Origin: Candidatus Sumerlaeota bacterium
Lineage (GTDB): Bacteria > Sumerlaeota > Sumerlaeia > Sumerlaeales > Sumerlaeaceae
Length of the DNA stretch: 64,000 nucleotides
Assembly (NCBI GenBank): GCA_012513815.1
Contig: JAAZBM010000011.1
Coordinates: forward strand, 310,001-374,000
Direction: 5' to 3'
Made by a program: the position numbers and the translations under genes. Below are positions 35,012-52,499 of the stretch, piece by piece. Each line of letters opens with the position of its first letter. Positions within the stretch are counted from its first letter, which is position 1. A model generated the notes under the pieces. That model saw nothing but the letters and a program-made list of their open reading frames with translations. It was not told the origin of the DNA and ran no database searches.

Positions 35012-36832
35012 CTAAGTGTCGTCACGCTTCGGGGGGCACATCCATAGCGAAGCGGCCAACATGACAACGGCACCGATAGGCGTATACCAAGGCCACCCCG
35101 TGTCAATACCAATCCGTTTTGTCTCAGCCAGCGGCTCGTAGTGGCTCAAGCTCAACCCGAAGGAGTAGTCTTTGAAAACCTGTGTGCCCGGGCTGTCGTA
35201 CTGGAACCAGTACAGGAAGAACAACATCACTGTAAACACCAGCATCTTGAGGATGAAACTGGGGTCACGTGGCAACATATAGCGAATCGCTGTCACAAAC
35301 ATCGCCACCACAATCCCTGCCAAAACATAGAAATGCCACGCCGTCTCGGCCACAAGGAAGTTGGCACGAATGGCCTCGGCCGTGCAAGGGAATGGGTTAT
35401 GCTTGGACAGAACAAATATCGTCAGGCAACTGATGGTCGCAGTCCAGCCCATGCCATAGGGGTCGCGGCGCAGTTTCTTGAAGAATGCCATGACAAAAAC
35501 GCCGAGTGTCGCACCGGCAATGTAGCTTGTAACGGCGAGAGCCAACTCAATAATCAATCCGGAACCCTGCCAGACAATCTGGAAGAGGGACGCGCTCGCG
35601 CAAAGAACAACGGCCCACAAGAGAACAAGATAACGGCTGGTGCGGATATTGCGTTTTTGTGTCTCGGGCGAGGCGGCTTCCGTAAACTCCTCGGCGGGGC
35701 GCAGTGCATGCAAGGTCTGCTGCGAGAGGGCGGCCAGAACACCTTCGATGGACGAAATGGCAGCCGCGAAAACGCCAGCAACCATGATGCCACCCATGAA
35801 CCAGTTGATGCGATACTTGATGAAAACCGCCAAAATACGGTTGGAGTTTGCCCCAATCTGTTCTGTTTCGGCGGCACTCGGAACACCCGGGACGCCCATC
35901 TTCTGGTAGAATGCCCACAAGGCAACACCCACAAACAGACAAATCAGCATGGTCACCTGACCAACGCTTGACCACATAATAGCCTTAGAGGCCTCTTTGC
36001 GATTCTTACAGCAGAACAGACGCTGCACCATCAATTGGTCGGCGCCATACGAGAACACGCAACCGATGCAGGAGGCGATGGTAACGGAAATAAAGGTGTA
36101 ATTCTGACGAACATCGGGGATAAAGTCCAGCCAACGCAGTTTGTGGTTTTCGGCGGCCATCGTCCAGATTTGACTGATGGAGGTCCAAGTATCTTGATTG
36201 AGATACTCGGAAAACTGCCAAACAACCGCAACAAGTGCTGTAATCGCCGCTATCAGGAACACAAAGAACTGGATGACATCGGTCCAAACGACGGTCACAA
36301 TACCGCCGATAACCGTCCACAGCAACGCCACGCCGCCGGTCGCCCACACGCAAGTATGGATATTCCAACCCGTAATCACCGACAAAACAATCGCCGTCAA
36401 CAGCACACGAACGCCTTGGCCGAGGATCGCGGTCACCATGAACAGCACGCTCGTGATGGTATTGGCGCGTTTACCAAGCATGTTGCCCATATACTCGTAG
36501 GGACTATAGATATCACGCTCGTAATAGACCGGTATCAGGAAAAACCCAATAATAAAACGGGATGCTATGTTACCGATTGCAAGCCCCGCATAACGCAAAT
36601 CGCCGGTCTCAGCCCACAAAAAGGCCGGAATACCAACGAGTGTCATTGCGGAGATTTCGGTCGCGATTACCGACCCAGAAACAGCGTACCAAGGTAACTT
36701 GCGCCCCCCAAGGAAGAAATCGCGGATGGTCTGTTGCTTGCCGCTGAGGCGATGCCCCAACCATGTCGTAAAGAGCATATACGCAAAAACAACAATCCAA
36801 CTTGCCCATGTAAACTGAACAGCCTGTTCCAT
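35012..36832 (-). CDS. Sodium/solute symporter (SSS family)
   Basis: 606 residues from ATG 36832; a TTG two codons upstream is also in frame. About 13-14 membrane helices. DFFLGGRKLPWYAVSGSVIA and the sodium-site region AAAISSIEGVLAALSQQT fit the SSS family, with TVIGGIVTVVWTDVIQFF in the middle. Family members import sugars, amino acids, sialic acid or other acids with sodium; the substrate is not evident. It is transcribed away from rpoB from a consensus-like promoter at 36883-36912. Confidence 0.9.
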   Translation of the reverse strand: MEQAVQFTWASWIVVFAYMLFTTWLGHRLSGKQQTIRDFFLGGRKLPWYAVSGSVIATEISAMTLVGIPAFLWAETGDLRYAGLAIGNIASRFIIGFFLIPVYYERDIYSPYEYMGNMLGKRANTITSVLFMVTAILGQGVRVLLTAIVLSVITGWNIHTCVWATGGVALLWTVIGGIVTVVWTDVIQFFVFLIAAITALVAVVWQFSEYLNQDTWTSISQIWTMAAENHKLRWLDFIPDVRQNYTFISVTIASCIGCVFSYGADQLMVQRLFCCKNRKEASKAIMWSSVGQVTMLICLFVGVALWAFYQKMGVPGVPSAAETEQIGANSNRILAVFIKYRINWFMGGIMVAGVFAAAISSIEGVLAALSQQTLHALRPAEEFTEAASPETQKRNIRTSRYLVLLWAVVLCASASLFQIVWQGSGLIIELALAVTSYIAGATLGVFVMAFFKKLRRDPYGMGWTATISCLTIFVLSKHNPFPCTAEAIRANFLVAETAWHFYVLAGIVVAMFVTAIRYMLPRDPSFILKMLVFTVMLFFLYWFQYDSPGTQVFKDYSFGLSLSHYEPLAETKRIGIDTGWPWYTPIGAVVMLAASLWMCPPKRDDT

Positions 36833-36882
36833 AATCAATCATTAACCTTGCATAAAATATCGTTTAACAAATACACCTTCTA

Positions 36883-36912
36883 AGTAAACCACAAAGCAAA
36901 ACACCATGTCAA
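36883..36912 (-). promoter_or_regulatory. Sigma-70-type promoter of the symporter gene
   Basis: Minus strand: perfect -35 TTGACA (36907-36912), 18-base spacer, -10 TTTACT (36883-36888). The implied leader is about 45 bases. Confidence 0.6.
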
Positions 36913-37130
36913 GGTATTTTTTCGCGATGTGAAGTTTTTTGTTGAATAGGTTCTATACTCCAACATATTTAATCAATTGCCGTGTGCTTTCACACTGTAA
37001 TGGAATGTGCTCAAGCGTTCATCACAAAAATATCAATTATCGCGCCGTTTGGCGTGTCAGGGTGCTTGTCTTCGGATGAGTACTGTTTACTTATTGTTTT
37101 CAAGAATCGTCAGGAGGACTGTGTCTAAAC
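36913..37130 (+). other. rpoB leader/promoter region
   Basis: 218 bases without a gene. TATACT at 36954-36959 could be a -10 box, but no clear -35 is present. GTGTGCTTTCACAC (36982-36995) is a small inverted repeat. AGGAGG at 37112-37117 is 13 bases from ATG 37131, unusually far. A GTG just after it opens only a five-codon frame (GTG TCT AAA CAT GTC TAA) that overlaps the rpoB start. No rplJL genes precede rpoB. Confidence 0.5.
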
Positions 37131-43175
<6,045 letters not shown>

Positions 43176-43194
43176 TAAGTTCTCTATGAGACAT

Positions 43195-43222
43195 GTCATG
43201 CCCCGGAGCATTGGGGCATGAC
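43195..43222 (+). promoter_or_regulatory. Perfect hairpin between rpoB and rpoC
   Basis: GTCATGCCCC / GGGGCATGAC, 10 bp with an 8-nt loop, followed by AATAAC rather than a U-run. It sits 19 bases after the rpoB stop and 62 before rpoC. It may be a processing site or a partial attenuator that tunes the rpoC to rpoB ratio. Confidence 0.5.
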
Positions 43223-43284
43223 AATAACAAACCCTATTTTGAAAATAAAAATATCAGCTTCACCCCAAGCGAGAGGTGCCATTG

Positions 43285-46200
43285 ATGAAAGATAACAAAA
43301 ACAGCTCGAAAAAAGCAAAAAGAATCAAGAAGAATAATGAGGTGGAAGTTTCACCTTTTAATTACGATAGAGACGAACTGCCGACCAGTGGCGGATATCT
43401 CGATGATATGTTGACCAACCCGACGGACAAAATCGATTTGGCCAACTACAGAGTGATTCCTCTGTGCATCGAAAGACAGGAAAAGGGCAACGCGCAAAAC
43501 AACGACCTTAACAAGCTTAATGTCGTCGCACGCATTTCGTTGGCCTCACCTGCGCAAATCTACTCATGGGGTCAGCATCGCAACAAGAACCTGACAATCG
43601 GTGTGGGCATCAACAGCCACAACAACCAGGATGACGAAATCGGCGAAGTCAAGAAACCCGACACGATTAACTACAGAACGTTCAAACCCGAAAAAGACGG
43701 TTTGTTCTGCGAGAAAATCTTCGGCCCCACCAAGGATTGGGAATGCTCTTGCGGTAAGTATAAAAAGCAAAAGTATAAGGGCGTTATCTGCGAACGTTGC
43801 GGCGTCGAAGTCATCGAGAGCAAAGTGCGCCGCCACCGCATGGGATACATCAAGCTTGCGGCCCCCATTTGCCATATCTGGTTCTACAGAGGCGCCTCAA
43901 GCCGCATCGCTCACCTACTCGATGTTCCATACAAGGAACTCGCGAAACTGGTGAACTTCCAGACAAACATTGTCGTCAGTGTGCCCAAAGACCTGCAGAA
44001 GGTTCTGCCCGCGCAAAAAACATTCCTGACGGATGAAGAAGTCTACGAGCTGCGCAAAACAACAGGGCGCGTTGAATTCAAGTCCATCGACGAACAAACA
44101 TGGTTTGATCGCCTGACGTTCATCGATTCGAGCAGCGAAAGTGATATCTACGAACACGATGACGAAGACGACAGCACAACGCATATGGACGACAGATGGA
44201 CAGTAACCATCATGTCCGGTGCCGCCGCTGTTAGATGCCTGCTCATCATGCTCGAACTCGGAGCAGACACCATCGAGGAAGCAATCGAAATCCTCCAGAG
44301 CGCAAAGAATGTCGCCCGCACTCAAGGCGTCAACGCCATTGGTGGCCTGATGACTGAAAGCAAAATCCCGGAAACCATTGACGAAGCCATGGCTCTGCTC
44401 CTGAACAAGGCCACTGGCAACCCTCCGGGGATTGACCAATTGAACGCCAAACTGGTGGAAGATATGCGCAAGGAGAAAAGCTCCATGCGCACCGCCAAGA
44501 TTACAAAGAGACTGAAAACCGTTAACTCGTTCTGTGGCTCAGGAAACCTGCCCCACTGGATGGTGCTCGAAGTGTTGCCGGTCATTCCTCCCGAACTCCG
44601 CCCGCTCATCAACCTCGATGGCGGCAGATTCGCGACTTCTGACCTCAACGACCTCTATTGCAGAGTGATTCACCGCAACAACAGACTCAAGAAGTTGATG
44701 GAACTGCGTGGGCCTGACGTGATTTCGCGCAACGAAAAACGTATGCTTCAGGACGCCGTCGACGCACTCTTCGACAATGCGCGTACAGCAAGAGCCTCCA
44801 AGAACAGAACCAACAATCACCAGCTCAAATCGCTCAGTGACATGCTTAAGGGTAAACAGGGACGCTTCCGTCAAAACCTGCTCGGCAAGAGAGTAGACTA
44901 CAGCGGACGTTCGGTTATTGTCGTCGGTCCCGAACTTCAGTTCAACCAGTGCGGTCTGCCCAAGAAAATGGCACTCGAACTCTTTGAACCATTCGTGATT
45001 CGCGAACTGAAAAGACGCGGCCACGCGATTACTCCTAAGTCCGCAAAGAAGAAGATTGAAGCGGAAGAACCCATCGTCTACGAAATCCTCGAAGACGTGA
45101 TTAAGGGGCATCCCGTCCTCCTCAACCGCGCGCCGACACTGCACAGACTCGGAATCCAAGCATTCTTCCCCAAGCTTGTCGAAGGTAAAGCCATTCAGCT
45201 ACACCCGATGTCTTGCGCCGCATTCAACGCAGACTTCGATGGTGACCAGATGGCCGTCCACGTACCGCTTAGCACCGAAGCCAAACTCGAAGCGATCAAC
45301 CTCATGCTTGCCCAGAACAACATTCTGTCGCTTGCGCACGGAGGCGTGATTGCGTCGCCGTCTCAAGACATGGTTCTCGGACTCTACTACCTGAACAAAT
45401 GGCACATTCCCTGCAACATCGAACGCTACAACTCGCTCCTGTCTGATACAGATGACCAGCTCAAGAAAATTGACAAACTGCGCGAGAAGATGCTTGAAAT
45501 GATGTCTCAGTTCTGCGACCGTAGATATGTCCTCAACAGAGATTTCGACTTCAGAAAATGGCGTCACGAAGTACTCAATTCCTCCAACAAGGACATGATA
45601 GCTCTGCTGCAGCTCATCCCCGTCTTCTCAAGCGCGGAACTCTGCTTGCAAGCACTGCAACAAGACGCCGTCAAGCTTCAGGAACTCGTCTTTGTCGGAA
45701 TCGGCATTTATGACCCCGAAACCAAAGAAGTGAAGACACGCATCATGCCGACGACGCCCGGAAGACTCGAATTCCGAGAAATCCTTCCCATTCAGCTGCG
45801 CTCGGACATCGACTTTATCTCGTTTGAAGAAAGCACCATCAAAGGAACATTGGCGCAAATCGCTGAGAAGACGTACAAAACCGTAGACAAGAAAACAGCA
45901 GCCACCATTTTGGACAAGATGAAGGCACTCGGCTACAAGCACGCGAAGACCGGTGGTCTGAGCATCGGCCTCAGCGACATGAAAATCCCAGAAGGCAAGA
46001 GCGCCATTCTGGATGTCGCAATCATGAACGCCGCTATTGCCCGTGACAGATTCAGCAAGGGTGTTATCACAGAGGAAGAACGCTACAGACGCATCGTTCA
46101 CGAATGGTCGAGAGCAACTGATCTCCTGACGGACGAAGTCAAGAACACAATGAAGAACGACCGTCACGGCCTTAACTCGGTCTGGATGATGGCAAACTCG

Positions 46201-48441
46201 GGCGCTCGTGGTAACATGGCGCAGGTTCGTCAGTTGACCGGTATGCGCGGACTGATGCAGAAGCCCATCAAGAAAATCACCGGTGGTATGGGTGAAGTTA
46301 TCGAATCGCCCATCACGTCAAACTTCCGTGAGGGACTGAGCGTTCTCGAATACTTCATTTCGACGCATGGAGCGAGAAAAGGTCTGGCTGATACCGCTTT
46401 GAAGACATCCGAAGCAGGTTATCTGACACGCCGTCTGGTTGACGTTTCGCAAGATGTTTTCATCACCGAAAACGACTGCGGCACAACGGACTATATCGAA
46501 GTCGAGGCCATCAAAGAGCAGACGCAAACCGGTTATCGCGAGCTTGTCCCCCTGAAGGACAGACTCCGCGGACGCGTTGTCGCTGAAGATATCCGCGACC
46601 CGAACGACCACAGCATCCTCATCTCGAAGAACGAAATGATTAGCGATGTATTGGCTGACAAGATTGACAAAATCGGCATCAAGAAGGTCAAAATCCGCTC
46701 GGTTTTGACATGCAAAACCCATCGTGGTGTCTGCGCGTCTTGCTACGGCAGAAACATGTCAACGGGCGAGATGGTTGAACTCGGCGAAGCTGTCGGCGTC
46801 ATCTCGGCACAGTCCATCGGCGAACCCGGTACACAGCTTACACTGAGAACCTTCCACATCGGCGGCGCGGCAAACATCACCGCAGAAGGTTGGTATCAGG
46901 CTGACAAGAACGGTAAAGTCAAGTATGTCGATATCGAATTCCTTGAAATGGCTGACGGAACCCTCAAGGTCACAAACCGCACGGGTCACCTCGAAGTCGA
47001 GGCAAAGAATGGAACGAAACAAGAATTGCCGCAACTGAACTATGGTGCGACACTGCGCGTCAAAGACGGACAAGATGTTAAAGACAAGCAAATTCTTGCG
47101 CAATGGGATCCGCATACACTGCCAATCATGTGCGAAATGGAAGGCTTTGTGTACTTTGGCGATATCATGAACGAAACAATCGCCGAGGAAAGAATGCCCG
47201 AAGGCGCTATCAAGCGTGAAGTCGTCGAGACGTCGCTCAGACCCAGCCTTATCGTTGTCAATCCGGCAGAATCGGGCAACCCTGAAGACGCGCAAATCAA
47301 AACATTCGCGCTCAGTGCCGGAACAGTCCTTAGCCAACTTTTCACGAAGATGCCCGAGGAAAAGGACAAACGCGACGAGAAGATGGAAGACTACCTCAAG
47401 GAGAAATTCGGATTCGAAAGAGTCCGCCAAGTATTCAGCGCGGTCGAAGGCAAGCGCAAGGGTATCCCCATGCTCGCTCATCCCGGTGATGTGTTGGCAA
47501 CAATCTCCCACGTCAGCGGCGTCAAGAGCAAGGACATCACAGGCGGTCTGCCACGCGTCGAAGAACTCTTCGAAGCACGCAAACCAAAGGATGCCGCGAT
47601 TCTCGCCGAAGAAGACGGTGTTTTCCATCTGCGTGGCAACACAAGAACAACCAGAAGAGCTGTCATCGAGACGACAGATGGCAAGACAATCGATTTGGTT
47701 ATCCCCGGCAACCGTCACTTGATGATTACCGACGGAAGCAAAGTGACAAAGGGTATGGTTCTGACCGATGGTATGGAATCACCCCATGACATCCTTCGCA
47801 TCAAAGGACGCAAGGCACTCATGGAGTTCCTTGTCACGGAAGTCCAGCTGGTCTATCGTATGCAGAGCGTGAAACTCAATGATAAACACATTGAATGTAT
47901 CGTTCGCCAGATGCTCAAGAAGCGCGAAGTGACAAAGCCCGGCGACACAAAGTTCATCGTCAAACAATCGGTCGATGAATCCGAGTTCGAGGCAGAGAAC
48001 AAGCGCGTCACCGAGAGCGGCGGACAGCCTGCCGAAGGTACGCCTAAGCTTCTTGGGATCACAAAGGCCGCGTTGGAAACAGATTCCTTTATCTCGGCAG
48101 CAGCATTCCAAGAGACGACAAAGGTTCTCGCAGAGAGCGCTGTGCGTGGTCGTATCGACTTCCTCAACGGACTCAAGGAAAACATCATCATGGGTATGCT
48201 TATCCCGGCCGGTACAGGTCTGCCGCAGTATCGTCGCTTGGTTGTGGCTGACCCCAATGAGCCTGTCAAGGGTATGTACGAACTCGAAGGCGAAGAAGAA
48301 CCGCAGGAATTGCCCGCGACCAAGCCGTTCGAGGATGAGACTCCGGATGAAACTGAAGTTGAAGACGAGAGCACATATGTGTTCGACGCGGACACCGAAG
48401 AAAACAGCGGATTCTCAATCATTGACGACTCCGAAAACTAA
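43285..48441 (+). CDS. rpoC: RNA polymerase beta' subunit (1718 aa)
   Basis: ATG 43285 has GAGAGG 8 bases upstream; the in-frame GTG 43276 overlaps that site. Zinc site 1 ([19 protein letters not shown]) begins near residue 152, about 84 residues later than in E. coli, owing to a basic N-terminal extension and an Asn-rich insert before [14 protein letters not shown]. The catalytic [10 protein letters not shown] is near 650. Zinc site 2 comprises ENDCGT and [15 protein letters not shown] beta'SI3-type barrel region follows [11 protein letters not shown], and the C-terminus is acidic. It pairs with the enlarged beta subunit. Confidence 0.97.
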   Translation: MKDNKNSSKKAKRIKKNNEVEVSPFNYDRDELPTSGGYLDDMLTNPTDKIDLANYRVIPLCIERQEKGNAQNNDLNKLNVVARISLASPAQIYSWGQHRNKNLTIGVGINSHNNQDDEIGEVKKPDTINYRTFKPEKDGLFCEKIFGPTKDWECSCGKYKKQKYKGVICERCGVEVIESKVRRHRMGYIKLAAPICHIWFYRGASSRIAHLLDVPYKELAKLVNFQTNIVVSVPKDLQKVLPAQKTFLTDEEVYELRKTTGRVEFKSIDEQTWFDRLTFIDSSSESDIYEHDDEDDSTTHMDDRWTVTIMSGAAAVRCLLIMLELGADTIEEAIEILQSAKNVARTQGVNAIGGLMTESKIPETIDEAMALLLNKATGNPPGIDQLNAKLVEDMRKEKSSMRTAKITKRLKTVNSFCGSGNLPHWMVLEVLPVIPPELRPLINLDGGRFATSDLNDLYCRVIHRNNRLKKLMELRGPDVISRNEKRMLQDAVDALFDNARTARASKNRTNNHQLKSLSDMLKGKQGRFRQNLLGKRVDYSGRSVIVVGPELQFNQCGLPKKMALELFEPFVIRELKRRGHAITPKSAKKKIEAEEPIVYEILEDVIKGHPVLLNRAPTLHRLGIQAFFPKLVEGKAIQLHPMSCAAFNADFDGDQMAVHVPLSTEAKLEAINLMLAQNNILSLAHGGVIASPSQDMVLGLYYLNKWHIPCNIERYNSLLSDTDDQLKKIDKLREKMLEMMSQFCDRRYVLNRDFDFRKWRHEVLNSSNKDMIALLQLIPVFSSAELCLQALQQDAVKLQELVFVGIGIYDPETKEVKTRIMPTTPGRLEFREILPIQLRSDIDFISFEESTIKGTLAQIAEKTYKTVDKKTAATILDKMKALGYKHAKTGGLSIGLSDMKIPEGKSAILDVAIMNAAIARDRFSKGVITEEERYRRIVHEWSRATDLLTDEVKNTMKNDRHGLNSVWMMANSGARGNMAQVRQLTGMRGLMQKPIKKITGGMGEVIESPITSNFREGLSVLEYFISTHGARKGLADTALKTSEAGYLTRRLVDVSQDVFITENDCGTTDYIEVEAIKEQTQTGYRELVPLKDRLRGRVVAEDIRDPNDHSILISKNEMISDVLADKIDKIGIKKVKIRSVLTCKTHRGVCASCYGRNMSTGEMVELGEAVGVISAQSIGEPGTQLTLRTFHIGGAANITAEGWYQADKNGKVKYVDIEFLEMADGTLKVTNRTGHLEVEAKNGTKQELPQLNYGATLRVKDGQDVKDKQILAQWDPHTLPIMCEMEGFVYFGDIMNETIAEERMPEGAIKREVVETSLRPSLIVVNPAESGNPEDAQIKTFALSAGTVLSQLFTKMPEEKDKRDEKMEDYLKEKFGFERVRQVFSAVEGKRKGIPMLAHPGDVLATISHVSGVKSKDITGGLPRVEELFEARKPKDAAILAEEDGVFHLRGNTRTTRRAVIETTDGKTIDLVIPGNRHLMITDGSKVTKGMVLTDGMESPHDILRIKGRKALMEFLVTEVQLVYRMQSVKLNDKHIECIVRQMLKKREVTKPGDTKFIVKQSVDESEFEAENKRVTESGGQPAEGTPKLLGITKAALETDSFISAAAFQETTKVLAESAVRGRIDFLNGLKENIIMGMLIPAGTGLPQYRRLVVADPNEPVKGMYELEGEEEPQELPATKPFEDETPDETEVEDESTYVFDADTEENSGFSIIDDSEN

Positions 48442-48466
48442 ATCGGAATAAACAAAGATAAACACC

Positions 48467-48499
48467 AATCGCCGCCTCCCAAACCGGGAGACGGCGATT
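48467..48499 (+). terminator. Terminator after rpoC
   Basis: Arms AATCGCCG-CTCCC / GGGAG-CGGCGATT with a 5-nt loop and one mismatch, followed by CTCTTTT. It ends the rpoBC transcript before the convergent phosphorylase gene. Confidence 0.85.
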
Positions 48500-48522
48500 C
48501 TCTTTTGCAAACTCTACGGAAA

Positions 48523-49842
48523 CTAAATCCGCTTATGGACAAGCGGCAGGACTTCTTCCGGTGCAGCGTCGCCGATGACAATCGACTTGCGCAGCAATTC
48601 CATCGCCTCGGACAAACCACGCCCATTGCGGTGAATAATGCGAACAAGCGACTGCTTCTGAGAAACCTCATCGCCCACACGCACTAACATTTCAAGCCCG
48701 ACACCGTGGTCGACCGAATCGGCCGCCGTCGCGCGTCCTGCTCCTAGCAAACAAGCCGCCGTGCCAATTTGACCGCAATCCATTTTCTCAATCCACCCCG
48801 CACGCGGCGCAGTCAAATAGGTCTCACCCGGCGCGATATCAAGTTTGGCGAGCGGGTCCTCCACGACAGCAATATCGCCATTCTGCGCTTTGACAAGCTG
48901 AATGAACTTAGACCATGCAGAGCCATCATCAAGATGTTTTTTCGCCACAGTACGGCAATCACCCAGAGTCTCCGGAGCATCTTTCAAATCCGAAAACAAC
49001 AGCATTTCAGCGGCCTGTTCAATGACCAGTGAGCGCAAATCCGCCGGGCCGACGCCATGCAGAACATCGATGCTCTCGGCAACCTCAAGACTATTGCCAA
49101 TCATGCGCCCCAAGGGTTGGTTCATATCAGTAATCAAAACGCGGATCTCCATCCCAAGCCCCTCGCCCGTGTGCTTCAGAGCTAGCGCCAGTTTTTCGGC
49201 ATCTGCAGTCGTTTTCATGAATGCGCCACTGCCTGCCTTGACATCGAGCAGCAGCGACTGCACGCCCGCCGCGAACTTCTTGCTAATGATGGAAGCACTG
49301 ATAAGCGGCACCGACGGCACTGTCGCCGTCACATCGCGCAAGCTGTAAAGCATCTTGTCCGCAGGCACAAAGTTGTCCGTCTGACCGCACATCACCGTGC
49401 CAATCTCCTTGAGTTGACGCTCGAACTGCGCACGCCCCGGGAACACATTGAACCCCGGAATGGACTCAAGTTTGTCCAATGTTCCGCCGGTATGCCCCAG
49501 TCCGCGCCCACTAATCATCGGGTCGGTCATGCCCATCGCGGCCACCAGTGGCGCCAGTATCAGCGAAACCTTGTCGCCGACGCCGCCACTGCTGTGTTTA
49601 TCAACGACACGCGCATCGAAAAGACCATCCCAATTATAGGTCTCGCCCGAGTATGCCATCGCAGACGCCAACGCCGATGTTTCTTGTGGAGTCAGTCCCT
49701 GAAAATACACAGCCATCAGCCAAGCCGTCACTTGGTAAACCTCAACTTCACCGCTCAAAAAGCCAGTCACAAACCACTTGATTTCATCAGGAGTCAACTC
49801 GCCTCCCTGACGCTTCCGTTCAATCAAATCAACTGCTCGCAT
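48523..49842 (-). CDS. Pyrimidine-nucleoside/thymidine phosphorylase
   Basis: 439 residues. The family signature KHSSGGVGDKVSL is near residue 82, with SGRGLGHTGGTLDKLESIPG and GQTDNFVPADK following. The C-terminal domain has LTAPRAGWIEKMD. The enzyme splits pyrimidine nucleosides with phosphate for salvage. The sequence does not separate thymidine phosphorylase (DeoA) from the broader Pdp type, though length and the C-terminal domain favour Pdp. AAAGGA lies 7 bases before ATG 49842. Confidence 0.93.
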   Translation of the reverse strand: MRAVDLIERKRQGGELTPDEIKWFVTGFLSGEVEVYQVTAWLMAVYFQGLTPQETSALASAMAYSGETYNWDGLFDARVVDKHSSGGVGDKVSLILAPLVAAMGMTDPMISGRGLGHTGGTLDKLESIPGFNVFPGRAQFERQLKEIGTVMCGQTDNFVPADKMLYSLRDVTATVPSVPLISASIISKKFAAGVQSLLLDVKAGSGAFMKTTADAEKLALALKHTGEGLGMEIRVLITDMNQPLGRMIGNSLEVAESIDVLHGVGPADLRSLVIEQAAEMLLFSDLKDAPETLGDCRTVAKKHLDDGSAWSKFIQLVKAQNGDIAVVEDPLAKLDIAPGETYLTAPRAGWIEKMDCGQIGTAACLLGAGRATAADSVDHGVGLEMLVRVGDEVSQKQSLVRIIHRNGRGLSEAMELLRKSIVIGDAAPEEVLPLVHKRI

Positions 49843-49871
49843 TACAAGGTCCTTTCGATGATGTAGTAACT

Positions 49872-49901
49872 AGTATATACCTTTTTCCAAACACAGTGCA
49901 A
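49872..49901 (-). promoter_or_regulatory. Sigma-70-type promoter of the pyrimidine phosphorylase gene
   Basis: Minus strand TTGCAC (49896-49901), an 18-base spacer and TATACT (49872-49877). The predicted leader is short, about 23 bases, ending in the Shine-Dalgarno. Confidence 0.6.
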
Positions 49902-50007
49902 CATCAAAAAGACAATTCCCACCTCTTAATCCCGCATTATAACGACTTTGCAATCGAACTGTATATCATAACCAAACATCTTTTCGGAATCATTCTTAGG
50001 GGTAGCA

Positions 50008-51231
50008 ATGCGAATACACAGTTTGGACAATGGATTAAAGACGGTCATCGAACGCACGGAAAACAGCGTCGTGACCATTGACTGCTGGGTCGGCACAGGC
50101 TCCGCCGAAGAAACGCCACAGGAGTTTGGTATTGCACATTTCCTCGAACACATGATGTTCAAGGGAACAGAACGATTCGGGGTGAACGGACTGGACGCCG
50201 TTGTCACGGGGCTTGGAGGCGAATGGAACGCCGGAACAAGCAAGGACTGGACGCACTATCATCTGACTGTCCCCGCCGAACACTTCGCGAAGGCGGCGGA
50301 TATCATTGCCGACATGATGCAGAACGCGAAGCTCGATCCGGAGGAATTCGCGAAGGAACGAAGCGTCATTCTCGAAGAGATTCTGCGCAAGAATGATTCT
50401 CCCACAGGTTCAATGTTCGAGCGAATTTACGATTGCGTCTATGACAACAGCGGATACAAACACCCCACACTGGGCACACAGGAAACGGTTTCGGCCATGA
50501 CGAGCGACATGATGCGCGACTTCTATCGCCGCTTTTACACGCCCGACAACACTCTTGTGGTCATTGCTGGCGATGTCGACCACGACGAAGCATTGCGTGT
50601 CATCACTGACTTTTTCGGTGGATGGCAAGGCAAGCGTCCATCGAGAAACGCGGACAACACACGCTTTGCGACGGAAGACGCCGAGACCGAGATTCGCATG
50701 GATGTAACCGAGAATTATCAGGCGCTCGCGTGGCCGGCGCCATCGGTTCACGAACAGAAGAAAGTTCTGGCGCTTGACATCGCATCGGACATCTTGTCCG
50801 GTGGGCGCGGAGCAAGGCTCGACCAGCGGCTCAAAGAGGAACTCGGTCTTGTCGGCAACGTGTCCTGCGGCAGCGCCACGCACTACGAACCATCCTTTTT
50901 CTATCTGTACACAGTACACGAACCACACAACGAGAACGCCGCGAAACTCGAAGCGCTCAAGATGCTCAACGAGTTTGCCGACAACGGGCCAACACCGGAG
51001 GAACTCAAGCGAAGTAGGCGCAAGCTACGAAACGACCTGTATTTCTCTATGGAGGAAACCGAGGATATTACGTCGACGCTTGGCTACTGGTACACCCTCA
51101 CGGGGAGCACTGACATCGTCGAGCATTACGAAGCACTCATCAATGAACTGAACGCGGATGACATCAAAAATGTCATCGCCGAGATACTCGAACATCAATA
51201 CACCACCGTCAGCATAAGGAGTCTCGCGTGA
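50008..51231 (+). CDS. M16 zinc peptidase, catalytic subunit
   Basis: 407 residues. The inverted zinc motif HFLEH (His44, Glu47, His48) in GIAHFLEHMMFKGT and the downstream glutamate region ERSVILEEI are intact. GGRGARLDQRLKEELGL marks the second half. There is no signal peptide. It overlaps the next gene, an M16 paralogue without zinc ligands, by GTGA. The pair fits the two-chain M16 type in which one subunit cuts and the other shapes the chamber, like mitochondrial processing peptidase. Confidence 0.92.
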   Translation: MRIHSLDNGLKTVIERTENSVVTIDCWVGTGSAEETPQEFGIAHFLEHMMFKGTERFGVNGLDAVVTGLGGEWNAGTSKDWTHYHLTVPAEHFAKAADIIADMMQNAKLDPEEFAKERSVILEEILRKNDSPTGSMFERIYDCVYDNSGYKHPTLGTQETVSAMTSDMMRDFYRRFYTPDNTLVVIAGDVDHDEALRVITDFFGGWQGKRPSRNADNTRFATEDAETEIRMDVTENYQALAWPAPSVHEQKKVLALDIASDILSGGRGARLDQRLKEELGLVGNVSCGSATHYEPSFFYLYTVHEPHNENAAKLEALKMLNEFADNGPTPEELKRSRRKLRNDLYFSMEETEDITSTLGYWYTLTGSTDIVEHYEALINELNADDIKNVIAEILEHQYTTVSIRSLA

Positions 51232-52499
51232 ACAAACAGTATTCGGAAATCAAAGAGTATCGCGAACTGCCGAACGGAATGCGGCTATTCATCCATCCAT
51301 CCGACGTCAATCACGTTGTCGCGCTGCATATCATCTTGCCGTTTGCGTCCGCGACGGAAACCACGCAGAATGCGGGTCTGACGGCCTTTGCTCTGCGGAT
51401 GCTCAGGCGTGGAACCCAAAGCAAATCCGCGTTGGAATTCGAGACGGCTCTGGATGACCTTGGGACTGAACTCGGCATCGCCACCGGGAAAACAACTTGC
51501 GCGATTACGCTGCATTGCACGGACGATGCCATCGCCGAAAGCTTTGGGCTGTTGCGCGAGATGATGACGCAACCAGCGTATACCACCGACGAAATCGAAC
51601 GAGAACGCCGCGTCACGCTTGCCGGACTGCGTAAAGCCGAAGACAACAACATGGGTAAAACCATGCGCATGTTATGCCGCGAGATGTACCCAGACAGCGG
51701 GTTTGGTCTGCCTGTCAACGGACTGGAAGAAACCGTCAAAGCATTGGACGGGCAGAGTATCATCAATCGCGGCGCTGCCGTTTTGCGCGCGCCGCAACCC
51801 ATCATCGTTTGCATCGGCAATTGCGACCCCGAAATGGTCACGCAACAATGCGAATCGCTCCTCGTTCCCGAGGCGCGACAAATCACGAAAATCCCCACCC
51901 CGCCTCTGCCGCAAAAGGACATCAATGTTTCGTTCGAGCGCCAGTGCCGCCAGTCCATTGTCGTCATCGGGTGGAGAGTGTGCTCACGTCTTGCGCCGGA
52001 TTATCCCGCCATGCGGCTTGCCAGTGCGGTCCTCGGCGAGAGCATGAGCTCGCGGCTTTTTCTGCATTTGCGCGACGAACAGGGACTTGCCTACTCGACG
52101 GGAACTCATGTTTCCGCAGGAAAAACGCACGGCGAGATGTTGGCGCACATCGCCACCAATCCCATCACCCGCGAACACGCTCGCAATGAGATGTTGCGCG
52201 AAATTGAATTGCTCCGCAACGAACCTGTCTCACAGGAAGAATTGGATAGAGCAAGGAATTATGTCATTGGCCGAATGCTCATCAGCTCACAGTCGAATCT
52301 ATCGCGCGCCGCTCGCATGGCCGCCTACATCAACCTCGGGCTTGGCATCACCGGTGAACAAGAATATCTGCAGGCACTCCGCCGCGTCACGCCGCAGGAG
52401 GTTTGCGATGCAGCCGGAAAATGGCTGACCACGCCAGTGTGCGCGGAACTCATCGCTTTGGAAAATGGAGAAACAGCAACAAATGACAAACAGCAATAA
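51228..52499 (+). CDS. M16-family peptidase subunit, zinc site lost
   Basis: 423 residues from GTG 51228, which overlaps the previous stop by GTGA. Fold motifs of M16 remain: NAGLTAFALRMLRRGT at the position of the zinc helix, and ESMSSRLFLHLRDEQGLAYS in the second half. HxxEH is replaced by LTAFAL, so it cannot bind the catalytic zinc. It likely forms a heterodimer with the product of 50008-51231 and binds substrate. Confidence 0.9.
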   Translation: MNKQYSEIKEYRELPNGMRLFIHPSDVNHVVALHIILPFASATETTQNAGLTAFALRMLRRGTQSKSALEFETALDDLGTELGIATGKTTCAITLHCTDDAIAESFGLLREMMTQPAYTTDEIERERRVTLAGLRKAEDNNMGKTMRMLCREMYPDSGFGLPVNGLEETVKALDGQSIINRGAAVLRAPQPIIVCIGNCDPEMVTQQCESLLVPEARQITKIPTPPLPQKDINVSFERQCRQSIVVIGWRVCSRLAPDYPAMRLASAVLGESMSSRLFLHLRDEQGLAYSTGTHVSAGKTHGEMLAHIATNPITREHARNEMLREIELLRNEPVSQEELDRARNYVIGRMLISSQSNLSRAARMAAYINLGLGITGEQEYLQALRRVTPQEVCDAAGKWLTTPVCAELIALENGETATNDKQQ

